NCBI RefSeq assembly: GCF_010468615.1
Contig: NZ_WUEH01000014.1
Coordinates: forward strand, 31,957-95,956
Source: Pseudodesulfovibrio sp. JC047
GTDB lineage: Bacteria > Desulfobacterota > Desulfovibrionia > Desulfovibrionales > Desulfovibrionaceae
Reading direction: 5' to 3'
DNA: 64,000 nt
Shown in pieces: positions 8,769-17,599 of the stretch. The number at the start of each line of letters is the position of its first letter. Within the stretch, counting starts at the first letter, position 1. A program made the position numbers and the translations under genes. The notes under the pieces were generated by a model. That model was not told the origin of the DNA. It worked only from the letters and a program-made list of their open reading frames with translations, and did not search any database.

Positions 8769-9317
8769 ATGAAAGCATCATGTGTCGCTGAAACGAAAAT
8801 GGGCATCAGAGAATATTTTGACGTCATTTTTGCGGTCATTCGGTCGCCAGTTCGATATTTTGAAGGGGTTGCCGAGGAGTCCGGGTCACGCCGCGCCCTG
8901 GTTTTCCTGATGATTTCCGCCGTGTTCTATTGTTCTGTCAGCATGGCCTATTTTTTCGAAAATTCACTGACCATGGGGGTGGTCATGATGATGAATGCCG
9001 TCCTCATGCCCGCGCTCGGAGCCGTGTTCAGCTTCATTCTTCTCGGCATGAGCGGTCGGGGGAAAATCTCCTATGGCCGGGTTTTCAATGTCTATGCCTA
9101 TGCCAGCGGCGCGGTCATGGTGATTTCATGGATTCCGGGATTGGCTATTGTCATGGAGCCGGTTCGGGCCGTGCTTGTCGGTGTGGGGCTGTACAAGGTG
9201 ACTGGGATCAGCAAGCTCAAGGCCGCACTGATTGTTGTGACCACGGCAGTGTTGCTGCTGATGTTCTTCTGGGCGGCAGCCCCGTTGGTTTTTGAAATGC
9301 GAACACTATTTTCGTGA
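8769..9317 (+). CDS. Yip1-like integral membrane protein
   Basis: 182 residues with about five hydrophobic segments. A short cytoplasmic N-terminus contains the IREYFDVIFAVIRSPVRYFEG pattern that opens many bacterial Yip1-domain (YIP1/YckC-like) proteins. No catalytic residues are seen. A ribosome-binding site (AGGGGGACGG) precedes the ATG. The gene follows the 49-residue membrane protein by 12 bases and is likely in the same transcript as the transporter. The role of bacterial Yip1 proteins is not established. Here it may help assembly or control of the transporter. Confidence 0.7.
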   Translation: MKASCVAETKMGIREYFDVIFAVIRSPVRYFEGVAEESGSRRALVFLMISAVFYCSVSMAYFFENSLTMGVVMMMNAVLMPALGAVFSFILLGMSGRGKISYGRVFNVYAYASGAVMVISWIPGLAIVMEPVRAVLVGVGLYKVTGISKLKAALIVVTTAVLLLMFFWAAAPLVFEMRTLFS

Positions 9318-9374
9318 GGATGTGTCTGATTCGACGCGGACGGACTGGTCGTCCATTCCTTACCCTCCCCAGCA

Positions 9375-9401
9375 GGCCGGGGACTTGCCCCGTCCCCGGC
9401 C
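9375..9401. repeat. 10-bp perfect GC-rich stem-loop
   Basis: GGCCGGGGAC at 9375-9384 pairs perfectly with GTCCCCGGCC at 9392-9401 across a 7-base loop. It lies in the 113-base gap between the Yip1-like gene and the next receiver gene. There is no T-run, so it is probably an mRNA processing or stability element. Confidence 0.4.
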
Positions 9402-9430
9402 ACGGCGGAGAAATTGAGCGGGAGAGTTGT

Positions 9431-9814
9431 ATGCAGAAAATCAAATTGCTTCTTGTTGATGATGAAAAGGATTTTTTGACGGTGTACGCGCGGCGGTTCA
9501 TCCGCCGAAATGCCGATATCACACTGGCTTCGAGCGGCCAGGAAGCACTTCAGGCTATCCGAGATGCGGAGTTTGACGTGGTGATTCTGGATGTTCTGAT
9601 GCCGGAAATGAATGGCATTGAAACCCTTCGGCGGATCAAGGCCATCAAGCCTGACTTGCCAGTGATCATTTTGACCGGCCATGCCAGCTCCAAGGCCATG
9701 ATCGAGGGCATGGATATCGGGGCATTTGATTTTCTGATCAAGCCGGTTGGGACGGATGAGTTGTATTTCAGGGTGCTGGATGCAGTCAGGTCCAGACGTC
9801 AGGCGCAGGAGTAA
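9431..9814 (+). CDS. Single-domain response regulator
   Basis: 127-residue stand-alone receiver. Asp10-Asp11, phospho-acceptor Asp54 (VILDVLMPE), the Thr of ILTGHA and the Lys of LIKPV are all present. It has no output domain. The start at 9431 is chosen because the receiver fold begins there and GGGAGAG precedes it. The longer open frame back to 9314 would add an unrelated arginine/proline-rich stretch. The gene ends 17 bases before the PEP-synthase-like gene, so the two are probably co-transcribed. Confidence 0.88.
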   Translation: MQKIKLLLVDDEKDFLTVYARRFIRRNADITLASSGQEALQAIRDAEFDVVILDVLMPEMNGIETLRRIKAIKPDLPVIILTGHASSKAMIEGMDIGAFDFLIKPVGTDELYFRVLDAVRSRRQAQE

Positions 9815-9831
9815 TCCGCGGGAGTGGAACC

Positions 9832-12426
9832 ATGCAGACCCTTTTCAAGACGCTGTTCAAGTGTATTCGTCGATCACCGTCCGGACAGGATGAAGACCGG
9901 GATCGGTTCTTGGCGAAAACCGAAAATTTCCGCCTGTTGCTGGCCGCCAACAACAAGGCTCTTGAGGGCATGGCTCAGGCCACTGAGGATGCGCAGTCGA
10001 GCGCGGTTTTCAGCATGGCGCATGTTCGGGCGCAGTGTTTGATGATCGCCTCCAACGTGCGGCAGATGATCGAGCGGCTGTGCCTGATGGCTCCGGGCCG
10101 ATATGACGCACTCCGGGATGTTTTCAATGCGCGTGTTCTGGCCATGGAAAAGGCCATGGACGAAGGCGCACTGGTCGATGACGGGCCGCTCGTCCTTGAA
10201 ATGGAGGATATCTGTGCTGATTCCGTACCGCAGACCGGGGCCAAAATGGCCATGCTCGGCGAAGTCCGGGCCGCCCTTGGTGTGGAAGTCCCCCGTGGCT
10301 TTTCCATCACGGCAGCGTCTTTTGGACGCATCATGGAACAGACCGGGCTTGGTGATGAAATCAATCGACTGATTCAAATTCACGACAGTGATACTTTGGA
10401 TGGATTGCGACTCCTGGAGGAAAGCATCAGACACGCCATTGATATGACAGTGATTCCACAGGACATCGAACAGGCCGTGAAGAAAAGTTGTCAGATATTC
10501 GGGAAGGTCCGGTTGGCCGTGCGCAGCAGCGCGATTGGTGAGGATTCCGAAGACGCGAGTTTTGCCGGACAATTCGCGTCGAAGCTCGGGGTGAAGGCGG
10601 ATGATGTGTTGGAAGCCTATCGACGGGTGGTTGCCAGTGCCTATTCGTCCACGGCCATGTCCTATCGGCTCAACCGGGGTTTGCGTGACGATGCCGTTAT
10701 CATGTGCGTGGCCTGCATGGAAATGATCAACGCCAAGGCGGGCGGAGTTGTCTATACCCGTTCACCCATGGGGCGGCATGACCGTCAGGTGCTGGTCAAT
10801 GCGGTGCCCGGCCTGCCGAGCGCGGTGGTGGATGGATCGTCGTTGGTTGATTCATGGGTGGTTGACCGGGAATCCCTGACCATTCTGGATCGGCATATCG
10901 CGGTCAAGGATGTCTGTCATGGCGTGGCGACAAATGGTCGTATTATTCGGGAAAGATTGTCGGGCGAGAGAAGCGGTGCGCCATCTGTTGACGATACGTT
11001 CGTGAAAGAACTTGTGCAGCAGGCTCTCCGTATTGAACGGTATTTCACGCATCCGCAGGATATTGAGTGGGCGTTGGCGGACGATGGACGACTCGTCTTT
11101 CTGCAATGTCGTCCCTTGGCGGTTTGTGAACCACATGATGAGGTGCCGTCCGAAATGGAGCGGACTGAAGATGCTGGCGCCATTCTTTTTGACGCCTGTG
11201 ATGTTGCCAGTCCCGGGGTGGCGGGAGGTCCGGTTTTCCCTGTGGCCGCTGATGAGGATATGTCCCAATTTCCTGACGGTGGGGTGGTGGTGTCGCGGAG
11301 TGCCCGACCGCAATTGTCCGTGCTCATGGCCCATGCCAGTGCCTTGGTGACAGACTACGGCAGTTCGGTGGGCCATCTCGCCAATGTCGCCCGGGAATTC
11401 GGTATCCCGTACCTGATCGCCGGTCCCGGTGCCTTTGAGCAATTGTCCGGGGTTGGGGTGGTCACGGTCAATGCGATGAACGGGACCATCTCTCTTGGAT
11501 TGCGGCAATCCCAGCTAGACGCTGCCGTCACGACTGATTCGGTGGTTTTAGGTAATGATGTGCGGATGGCGTTGCAACGGGTTTTGCCATGTCTCGTGCC
11601 GTTGTCGCTGACTGACCCGGAGTCTCCGGATTTCGTGCCAGAAAATTGTGTCTCACTTCACGACATCACCCGATTTTGCCATGAAAAAGCGGTGAATGAG
11701 ATGTTCATGGGCGGGGAACGTTTGACCTCCAATGCGCGAAAATTGGTCGGTAAAACTCCCACGCAGTACTGGCTTATCGACATTGGGGGCGGCACGGTTG
11801 AAACCGCTGACACCGCGCGGGTCACCCTGAATGACATTCGGTCCAACGCCATGCAGGCGGTGTGGCGCGGCATGACCGCTATCCCTTGGGACGGGCCTCC
11901 GCCGGTCGCGGCGGGTGGGCTGATGGCCGTCCTGTCCGAGGCGGCGAGTAATCCTGCCCTGACCCCGGGCATGGCAAATAGCATGGGAGAGCGGAATTAT
12001 TTCATTGTCGGTCGGCAGTATTGCAATCTGCAATCCCGTTTCGGATTCCATTTTTGCACCATCGAAGGGTTTGCCGGAGACGATCCCACAGAGAATTATG
12101 CGCTGTTTCAATTCAAGGGCGGCGGCGCGGATATGGCGCGTCGGTCTCGGCGAACGGCCATGATCGGAACATTGTTGGAACGTCATGGATTTATTGTTGA
12201 GATTCGAGATGACGCTCTGTTCGCGCGTATCGAAGGTGTGGAGGCCGACGCCGTGGAGCAGGCACTTGTGGTGGCGGGATATCTTTTGGTGCACACGCGG
12301 CAGGTTGATATGGTCTGTGCCGATATCGCGTCCATTGATCGGTACAAGCAGAAATTTTCAACGGATATCAATGCCCTTTTGTCCGGGAAAATGACGGATA
12401 TCCATGACTGGAGGTGTGGCGCATGA
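9832..12426 (+). CDS. PEP synthase-like protein: ATP-grasp plus phosphohistidine domain, no PEP barrel
   Basis: 864 residues. About 130 helical residues are followed by a PPDK/PEP-synthase N-terminal ATP-grasp domain (about 140-430) with RSSAIGEDSEDASFAGQ (231-247), GGVVYTRSP, PQDIEWA (408-414) and LQCRPL (424-429). A swivelling phosphohistidine domain (about 470-570) keeps its His515 in TDYGSSVGHLANVARE. The C-terminal 290 residues do not look like the PEP/pyruvate TIM barrel of true PEP synthase. They contain WLIDIGGG and ARRSRRTAMIG segments and are unknown to me. The architecture resembles that of dikinase-type phosphotransferases such as rifampin phosphotransferase, but with a different third domain. 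It lies between a receiver and a kinase and overlaps the kinase start by ATGA, so it belongs to the signalling operon. Its phosphate acceptor is unknown. Confidence 0.82.
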   Translation: MQTLFKTLFKCIRRSPSGQDEDRDRFLAKTENFRLLLAANNKALEGMAQATEDAQSSAVFSMAHVRAQCLMIASNVRQMIERLCLMAPGRYDALRDVFNARVLAMEKAMDEGALVDDGPLVLEMEDICADSVPQTGAKMAMLGEVRAALGVEVPRGFSITAASFGRIMEQTGLGDEINRLIQIHDSDTLDGLRLLEESIRHAIDMTVIPQDIEQAVKKSCQIFGKVRLAVRSSAIGEDSEDASFAGQFASKLGVKADDVLEAYRRVVASAYSSTAMSYRLNRGLRDDAVIMCVACMEMINAKAGGVVYTRSPMGRHDRQVLVNAVPGLPSAVVDGSSLVDSWVVDRESLTILDRHIAVKDVCHGVATNGRIIRERLSGERSGAPSVDDTFVKELVQQALRIERYFTHPQDIEWALADDGRLVFLQCRPLAVCEPHDEVPSEMERTEDAGAILFDACDVASPGVAGGPVFPVAADEDMSQFPDGGVVVSRSARPQLSVLMAHASALVTDYGSSVGHLANVAREFGIPYLIAGPGAFEQLSGVGVVTVNAMNGTISLGLRQSQLDAAVTTDSVVLGNDVRMALQRVLPCLVPLSLTDPESPDFVPENCVSLHDITRFCHEKAVNEMFMGGERLTSNARKLVGKTPTQYWLIDIGGGTVETADTARVTLNDIRSNAMQAVWRGMTAIPWDGPPPVAAGGLMAVLSEAASNPALTPGMANSMGERNYFIVGRQYCNLQSRFGFHFCTIEGFAGDDPTENYALFQFKGGGADMARRSRRTAMIGTLLERHGFIVEIRDDALFARIEGVEADAVEQALVVAGYLLVHTRQVDMVCADIASIDRYKQKFSTDINALLSGKMTDIHDWRCGA

Positions 12427-14099
12427 TTCCTTCATCATACAGAAAACTTCGGTGGACCCTTGTGCTCATGACGGTGAGCCTGTCTCTCGTTCCGCTCTTT
12501 GCGCTCGGCTATGTCATTCATGCAGAATTCAGTCAGTCCTATGAAGAAAAACTGGCGAGCAATTTACAGTTGATGACGAGCAATAAACGGGACGCCATCG
12601 ACATGTTCTTGAGTGAACGGATAGTCCAATTGCAACTGCTTGCGGATATGCACAGTTTTGCGGATATGAAGGACCAGAAAATACTGCGATCCGTATTCAA
12701 TGCCATGCAGCATGTCTCCCATTCCTTCATTGATATCGGGGTGATCGGACAGGACGGACAACATAAATCGTATTGTGGGCCTTTTGATCTCAAGGATGTC
12801 AATTACCGGGATGAACCCTGGTTCAATCAGGTCATGCTCAAGGGCTTGTATGTCAGTGATGTCTTCATGGGGTTCCGGAATTTTCCGCATTTCATCATTG
12901 CGGTGAAACGGCGGGAAGGGGACATCACCTGGATACTCCGGGCCACGATCGATTCGGAGGTGTTCACATCTTTGGTGCGGAATGTCCGTATCGGCAAACA
13001 GGGTGACGCCTATCTCGTCAATCGGCATGACGCCTTGCAGACCCCGTCCCGTTTTGGTGGCGCGGTGTTGTCGCAGGCTGAGCTGCCCGAACACCGGGGA
13101 GAAGGCGATGTGGAAATCGTCAATTGGCAGAAGGACGGCACACCGTTTGTGGCTGGGATCACTCGATTGGCCCATGCCGGATGGCGGCTGGTCATCATCG
13201 AGAACCCGGACGAGGAACTGTCACCGCTGTTGCGGACGCAATCACTCATTTTCACGCTGTTATCCATCTGCGCGCTCATGATTTTTGTCGGAGCGTACAG
13301 TTCTGTGGCATCCATCGTGGCCAAGTTGCGGGCTTCGGATCGTGAACGGGCGGCCATGGATGCTGCGGTCATGCAGTCAAGCAAGATGGCATCGCTGGGT
13401 AAACTGGCAGCTGGCGTGGCCCATGAAATCAATAATCCCCTGTCGATTATCAGAGAGAGTGCCGGATGGATTCGCGATATCATTAATGATGGGGAAGTGG
13501 GCGAAGGCGAAGCTGTAGACGATCTTCAGGAGGCCACGGACGACATTGATCGGCATGTTGAACGGGCGCGGACTGTGACCCATCGAATGTTGGGGTTTGC
13601 CCGGCGGATGGAACCGTTGCATGAAGACGTTGATCTCAACCTGTTGGCCATGCAGACCTTTTCATTCCTCGAAAATGAAACCCGCCACCGGAATATCGAT
13701 GTGGTGCGTCGGTTTGATCCGGATTTGCCGCTTATCACTACCGACTCCAATCAGGTCCAGCAGGTCTTGTTGAACCTGCTTGAAAACGCCATCGATGCCA
13801 TCGGTGAAAATGGGTCCATTGTCCTTTCGACCAAGGAACAGCAGGGACGGGTGGTTGTCGAAATCGAAGACAGTGGTGACGGCATTCCCGAAGAACATAT
13901 CAACAAGGTTTTTGATCCGTTTTTTACGACCAAAGCCACGGGAGAAGGCACCGGGCTGGGGTTGTCCATCGTCTACACCACGCTCAAGAAGTTGGGCGGC
14001 AGGATCTCGGTACGGAGCCGACGCGGTCAGGGAACGATTTTCACGGTGTCCCTGCCCTTGACCTGCCCGGTTTTTCCCGAGTGTCAGGAGGAAATATGA
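12423..14099 (+). CDS. Sensor histidine kinase with periplasmic Cache-like domain (paralogue)
   Basis: 558 residues from the ATG at 12423, which has a GGAGGT ribosome-binding site and overlaps the previous stop (ATGA). An N-terminal membrane segment (about 11-33), a periplasmic Cache-like domain, a second membrane segment (about 272-300), HisKA with His334 in GVAHEINNPL and HATPase with LLENAIDA, DSGDGI and GTGLGLS are all visible. The periplasmic part shares the YCGPF, YVSDVF and PHF pattern with the kinase at 254, so both may sense the same kind of ligand. It overlaps the next receiver gene by ATGA, which makes that receiver the likely partner. Confidence 0.9.
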   Translation: MIPSSYRKLRWTLVLMTVSLSLVPLFALGYVIHAEFSQSYEEKLASNLQLMTSNKRDAIDMFLSERIVQLQLLADMHSFADMKDQKILRSVFNAMQHVSHSFIDIGVIGQDGQHKSYCGPFDLKDVNYRDEPWFNQVMLKGLYVSDVFMGFRNFPHFIIAVKRREGDITWILRATIDSEVFTSLVRNVRIGKQGDAYLVNRHDALQTPSRFGGAVLSQAELPEHRGEGDVEIVNWQKDGTPFVAGITRLAHAGWRLVIIENPDEELSPLLRTQSLIFTLLSICALMIFVGAYSSVASIVAKLRASDRERAAMDAAVMQSSKMASLGKLAAGVAHEINNPLSIIRESAGWIRDIINDGEVGEGEAVDDLQEATDDIDRHVERARTVTHRMLGFARRMEPLHEDVDLNLLAMQTFSFLENETRHRNIDVVRRFDPDLPLITTDSNQVQQVLLNLLENAIDAIGENGSIVLSTKEQQGRVVVEIEDSGDGIPEEHINKVFDPFFTTKATGEGTGLGLSIVYTTLKKLGGRISVRSRRGQGTIFTVSLPLTCPVFPECQEEI

Positions 14100-14494
14100 C
14101 TCGAATACACGTTCTCGTCGTCGATGATGAGCCGGATTTTTTGAAGCTCATTCAACGTCGATTGGCAAAAAGAAATGTGGATGTGGATGTCGCCACCAGC
14201 GGAGAATCCGCGCTTGAGCAGTTGCGGAAGAATTCGGTGGACGTGGTGATTCTTGATGTGAAGATGCCGGGCTTGAGCGGTATTGAGACTCTCAAGGAGA
14301 TTCGGAAGCGGTTTGGAAACATCGCGGTCATCATGCTCACCGGACATGGGTCGGTGAAGTCTGGCATCGATGGCATGAGTCATGGGGCCTATGACTACAT
14401 TCTCAAACCGTTTTCCATTGATGATCTGCTTGAGCGAATTCGTGCAGCCAGTGAACATTCCCGATTGAAGAGACAGGACCGAGGTGAGGCATGA
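14096..14494 (+). CDS. Single-domain response regulator
   Basis: 132-residue receiver with Asp10-Asp11, phospho-acceptor Asp54 (VILDVKMPG), the Thr of MLTGHG and the Lys of LKPFS. There is no output domain. A GGAGGAAAT ribosome-binding site supports the ATG at 14096, which overlaps the stop of the preceding kinase. The stop overlaps the start of the next kinase by ATGA. Tight coupling on both sides makes it a natural phosphorelay intermediate between the kinases at 12423 and 14491. Confidence 0.9.
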   Translation: MTRIHVLVVDDEPDFLKLIQRRLAKRNVDVDVATSGESALEQLRKNSVDVVILDVKMPGLSGIETLKEIRKRFGNIAVIMLTGHGSVKSGIDGMSHGAYDYILKPFSIDDLLERIRAASEHSRLKRQDRGEA

Positions 14495-15408
14495 AACTCG
14501 TGAGGGTCAGACGAATAGCCCGTCTGGGGCAGTATGTGTACCCCGCATCCTGTCTGGTGATTGGGGCTATTGTCTGGAAATATCCACCGTCTGACCATCT
14601 TTTCGTGATGCTGGCCATCGGTGCCGGTGTGCTGTGCATGTGGGGAGTGCTTCGGATCGCTTTTCGATGGCTGGAGGACGCCACTGCCGAACAGTCCCGG
14701 CTTGGCAAGGAGTTGATCCAGTCGCAAAAGGTGCTGGCCCTTGGCGAAATTTCCACGGGCATTGCCCATGAGATCAACAACCCTCTGAATATCATTTTAC
14801 GTGAAGTCGAATTGTTGAGGACACAGCTTGATGCCCCGCCGTCTTCCAATGATCTGGGCGAAATCCGTGACAGTCTGGATTCCATTCTCGGACAGGTTGA
14901 ACGGTGCTCGGAAATCACGCACAAGTTGCTGGATTTCGCCCGCCATCGGCGTCCTGTGTCGCAGTTCGCCGATATCAACCTGCTCATGGAGGACATGTTG
15001 TCTCTGGTCGAGCGGGAGTCCGGGACCGACAGTATCTGGATCGTCAGGGCCTTTGATGATCTCATGCCCATGGTCAAGACCGATCCGCCGTTGTTACGAC
15101 AGGTCTTTCTCAATCTTCTTATCAATGCTGTGCAGGCCATGGGCAAGAGCGGCGTGATTTTCGTGTCCACCTATTGCGAGGACGGCATGGCGTGTGTCGA
15201 AGTCCGGGACACCGGCCCAGGCATAAGCCCGGATGATATCAAGCGGATTTTCAATCCTTTTTATACGACGAAACCTCCGGGTGATGGCACGGGGCTGGGC
15301 CTGTCGGTCAGCCTGCGGATTATCAATGAACTCGGGGGAAGTCTGTGTGTGAAATCAGATCCCGGTGAAGGCGCGACCTTTACCGTTCGGATCCCAATAG
15401 ACCATTGA
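14491..15408 (+). CDS. Short sensor histidine kinase with two N-terminal membrane spans
   Basis: 305 residues. Two hydrophobic segments (about 12-30 and 36-55) with almost no periplasmic loop are followed directly by HisKA (His93 in GIAHEINNPL) and HATPase with LLINAVQA, DTGPGI and GTGLGLS. The lack of an extracellular sensor domain suggests it senses within the membrane or responds to a partner protein. It overlaps the receiver upstream by ATGA and is followed 9 bases later by another receiver. Confidence 0.88.
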   Translation: MKLVRVRRIARLGQYVYPASCLVIGAIVWKYPPSDHLFVMLAIGAGVLCMWGVLRIAFRWLEDATAEQSRLGKELIQSQKVLALGEISTGIAHEINNPLNIILREVELLRTQLDAPPSSNDLGEIRDSLDSILGQVERCSEITHKLLDFARHRRPVSQFADINLLMEDMLSLVERESGTDSIWIVRAFDDLMPMVKTDPPLLRQVFLNLLINAVQAMGKSGVIFVSTYCEDGMACVEVRDTGPGISPDDIKRIFNPFYTTKPPGDGTGLGLSVSLRIINELGGSLCVKSDPGEGATFTVRIPIDH

Positions 15409-15417
15409 GAGGTTCCC

Positions 15418-15846
15418 ATGGAAAGTACTGCACGAGTCCTGGTTGTTGATGACGAAGAACGGTTTCGGAAATCCATGGCCCGTATCCTGCGTTCGAAGGG
15501 CTATGTCGTGGACGAAGTCGGCGATGGCATGGCCGCACTAAACACGCTCGCGACCGGCGGGTTTGACGTGGTGTTGCTCGATTTGAAGATGCCTGAAATG
15601 TCGGGCGAAGAAACTTTTCAGGAGATTCGGTTGCAGGGATTCGATGTCGAAACCATTTGTCTGACCGGGCATGTGTCCATCGATGACGCGACTCGGCTGT
15701 TGCGACGTGGTGTCTTTGATTATCTCGTGAAACCCGCATCCGTGGATGAAATCCTCGGAGCGGTGCAGCGAGCCATGGAAAAGAAACAGCTTCGGAATGA
15801 TGAAATAGCAATAGATCAGCTTTTCAGGAATTCAGCGATGCGTTGA
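15418..15846 (+). CDS. Single-domain response regulator
   Basis: 142-residue receiver with Asp11-Asp12, phospho-acceptor Asp55 (VLLDLKMPE), the Thr of CLTGHV and the Lys of LVKPA. There is no DNA-binding domain; the C-terminal 20 residues are charged and probably helical. A GAGGTT ribosome-binding site precedes the ATG. It lies 9 bases after the kinase at 14491 and just before the PAS kinase, so it could serve either. Confidence 0.88.
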   Translation: MESTARVLVVDDEERFRKSMARILRSKGYVVDEVGDGMAALNTLATGGFDVVLLDLKMPEMSGEETFQEIRLQGFDVETICLTGHVSIDDATRLLRRGVFDYLVKPASVDEILGAVQRAMEKKQLRNDEIAIDQLFRNSAMR

Positions 15847-15861
15847 GATGGTGTTGAGGGA

Positions 15862-17523
15862 GTGGCTTTGGCTGATTCGGGCAGCATGGTGTCGCGACGT
15901 GGGCGTTGTGCTTTTGGCGAGAGTCTTGATGTGGTACATGATGTGGACTGTATGTCTTTTTACGGGGAGTACGGCGTGGATGATTTCAGTTATGAAAATA
16001 TGGGATTCTGTTATTGGAACGGGTCGTTAGGTCCGTTCAATATCGGCGTCGTCGGGGTCGGCAACGGGTTGAAGGTTCTGGTGGACATCATTTACAATGA
16101 AGCCTTTCGGGAATTTTTGCCGGAAATTCGTTTGCTCGCCGTGAGTCACGAGGGCGAAACCGAAACCGTGCTGCGAGAATTGGATGGCATCGCCTGTCCG
16201 GTCTACGCCACTTGGCCGGAAATGCTCGATATGCATCCAGAAATCAATTTGGTTGTTGAAATTACTGGAAGTCGTGAAATTCGGTGCCGGTTGCGGCAGT
16301 CTCTTCCAGATCGAATTTCACTCATGGATCATCGCGAGTTTGTTTTCATGTGCGGTCTGCACGACATGGCGTTGGTCAAGACCCATTACATGAATCATCT
16401 GGACCATCAGCGAACCCTGTTGCAGTCCATCATCGATGAGATTCGGGAAGACATCTTCCTGCTCGATAAAAAGGGGAACATCACGGATGTGAATCGGATG
16501 GTCTGGCAACGGATCGGCCTGTCTCGAAAGGAGCTGTTGGGGCAACCGTGCTGGCACGCGGCGCGACTCCGGGATGGTTCGATTTTTTGTTCCGAACTCG
16601 ATCCGGCCTGTCCATTTCATGCGACCCTGAAAAGCGGTAAAAAGGAAGAGTCCCTCGTCACTCGGATCAATGGGAACGGATTGCTGCAATATTATCGACT
16701 GTACGCGTATCCCATCTATGACATCAGAGGAAATATGACCCATATTATGGTCATGCACCGGGATATCACCGAGCGAACCCGTCGGGAAAAGTTTCAGCAT
16801 CAGCGGGACAAGTTCGCCATTATCGGGGAAATGTCCACGTATCTGGCCCATGAAATCCGGAACCCGCTTTTTGCCGTGGGAGGATTTGCCAATTCTCTGT
16901 TGAAATCATCCAACCTCGACGCCAAGGATCGGGAAAAAGCCCAGATCATTGCCGATGAAACCCAACGATTGGACAAGATGTTGAGCAACATGCTGAATTT
17001 TGCCCGGCCCACGCGGGTGGGGGCGGAAAATGTCGATATCCTCACCGTGTGTCGGGATGTGGCGGAACTGATGTCCGTGGGCTATGGCAAACGCGGGTAT
17101 TCCATCTCGGTGGATGCTCCGCCGTTGCCTCCGGTCAAAGGCGAGGCCGATGCGTTCAAGCAGTGCATCGTCAACCTTGTCAAGAATAGCATTGAAGCCA
17201 TGCCGGACGGTGGAAAGATCCTTTTGGAATTGTCGTTGGACGGTGGAGAAGTTGTTTTGAAGGTGATTGATTCTGGTGAGGGGATGGCTGAACAGGAATT
17301 GGGAAAGGTCTTCAATCCGTTTTATTCTACCAAGGAAGACGGCAATGGTCTCGGGTTGGCCATGATCAAGAAGATCGTGGAAGATTTTGGCGGGACAGTG
17401 GATATCGCCAGCAAGGTCGGGCAGGGCACGACCGTGTCCATGCGGCTGTTGCCGGTGCTCGATGTGGACAACGAAGACGTGGTTGAGGACGCACCCACTA
17501 CCGCCGAGATCGGGGAATATTGA
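15862..17523 (+). CDS. Cytoplasmic PAS histidine kinase with N-terminal Rossmann-like domain
   Basis: 553 residues from a GTG start at 15862; an ATG at 15952 is an alternative. No membrane segments are seen. Residues about 58-175 resemble a Rossmann nucleotide-binding domain: a GVVGVGNGLKV glycine loop, then strands ending in LLAVSH, LVVEITG and ISLMDHREF, a pattern seen in dehydrogenases acting on amino acids. A PAS domain follows (about 185-310) with cysteines and an HRDITER end. HisKA has His330 in YLAHEIRNPL. HATPase has LVKNSIEA, DSGEGM and GNGLGLA. The Rossmann-like part may sense NAD(P)(H) or an amino-acid derivative, which is inference. The gene closes the signalling block. Confidence 0.85.
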   Translation: MALADSGSMVSRRGRCAFGESLDVVHDVDCMSFYGEYGVDDFSYENMGFCYWNGSLGPFNIGVVGVGNGLKVLVDIIYNEAFREFLPEIRLLAVSHEGETETVLRELDGIACPVYATWPEMLDMHPEINLVVEITGSREIRCRLRQSLPDRISLMDHREFVFMCGLHDMALVKTHYMNHLDHQRTLLQSIIDEIREDIFLLDKKGNITDVNRMVWQRIGLSRKELLGQPCWHAARLRDGSIFCSELDPACPFHATLKSGKKEESLVTRINGNGLLQYYRLYAYPIYDIRGNMTHIMVMHRDITERTRREKFQHQRDKFAIIGEMSTYLAHEIRNPLFAVGGFANSLLKSSNLDAKDREKAQIIADETQRLDKMLSNMLNFARPTRVGAENVDILTVCRDVAELMSVGYGKRGYSISVDAPPLPPVKGEADAFKQCIVNLVKNSIEAMPDGGKILLELSLDGGEVVLKVIDSGEGMAEQELGKVFNPFYSTKEDGNGLGLAMIKKIVEDFGGTVDIASKVGQGTTVSMRLLPVLDVDNEDVVEDAPTTAEIGEY

Positions 17524-17527
17524 TGAA

Positions 17528-17552
17528 CCCCCGCACCAGGAAGGTACGGGGG
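17528..17552. terminator. Weak stem-loop between convergent genes
   Basis: CCCCCG and CGGGGG arms flank a 13-base loop just after the PAS-kinase stop. There is no T-run on either strand. It may act as a weak bidirectional end for the kinase and the convergent orphan gene. Confidence 0.3.
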
Positions 17553-17599
17553 CCGTGACGGGGTGTTTGCGCGTACCCCCAGAGGAAGGGCCGTCGGCA

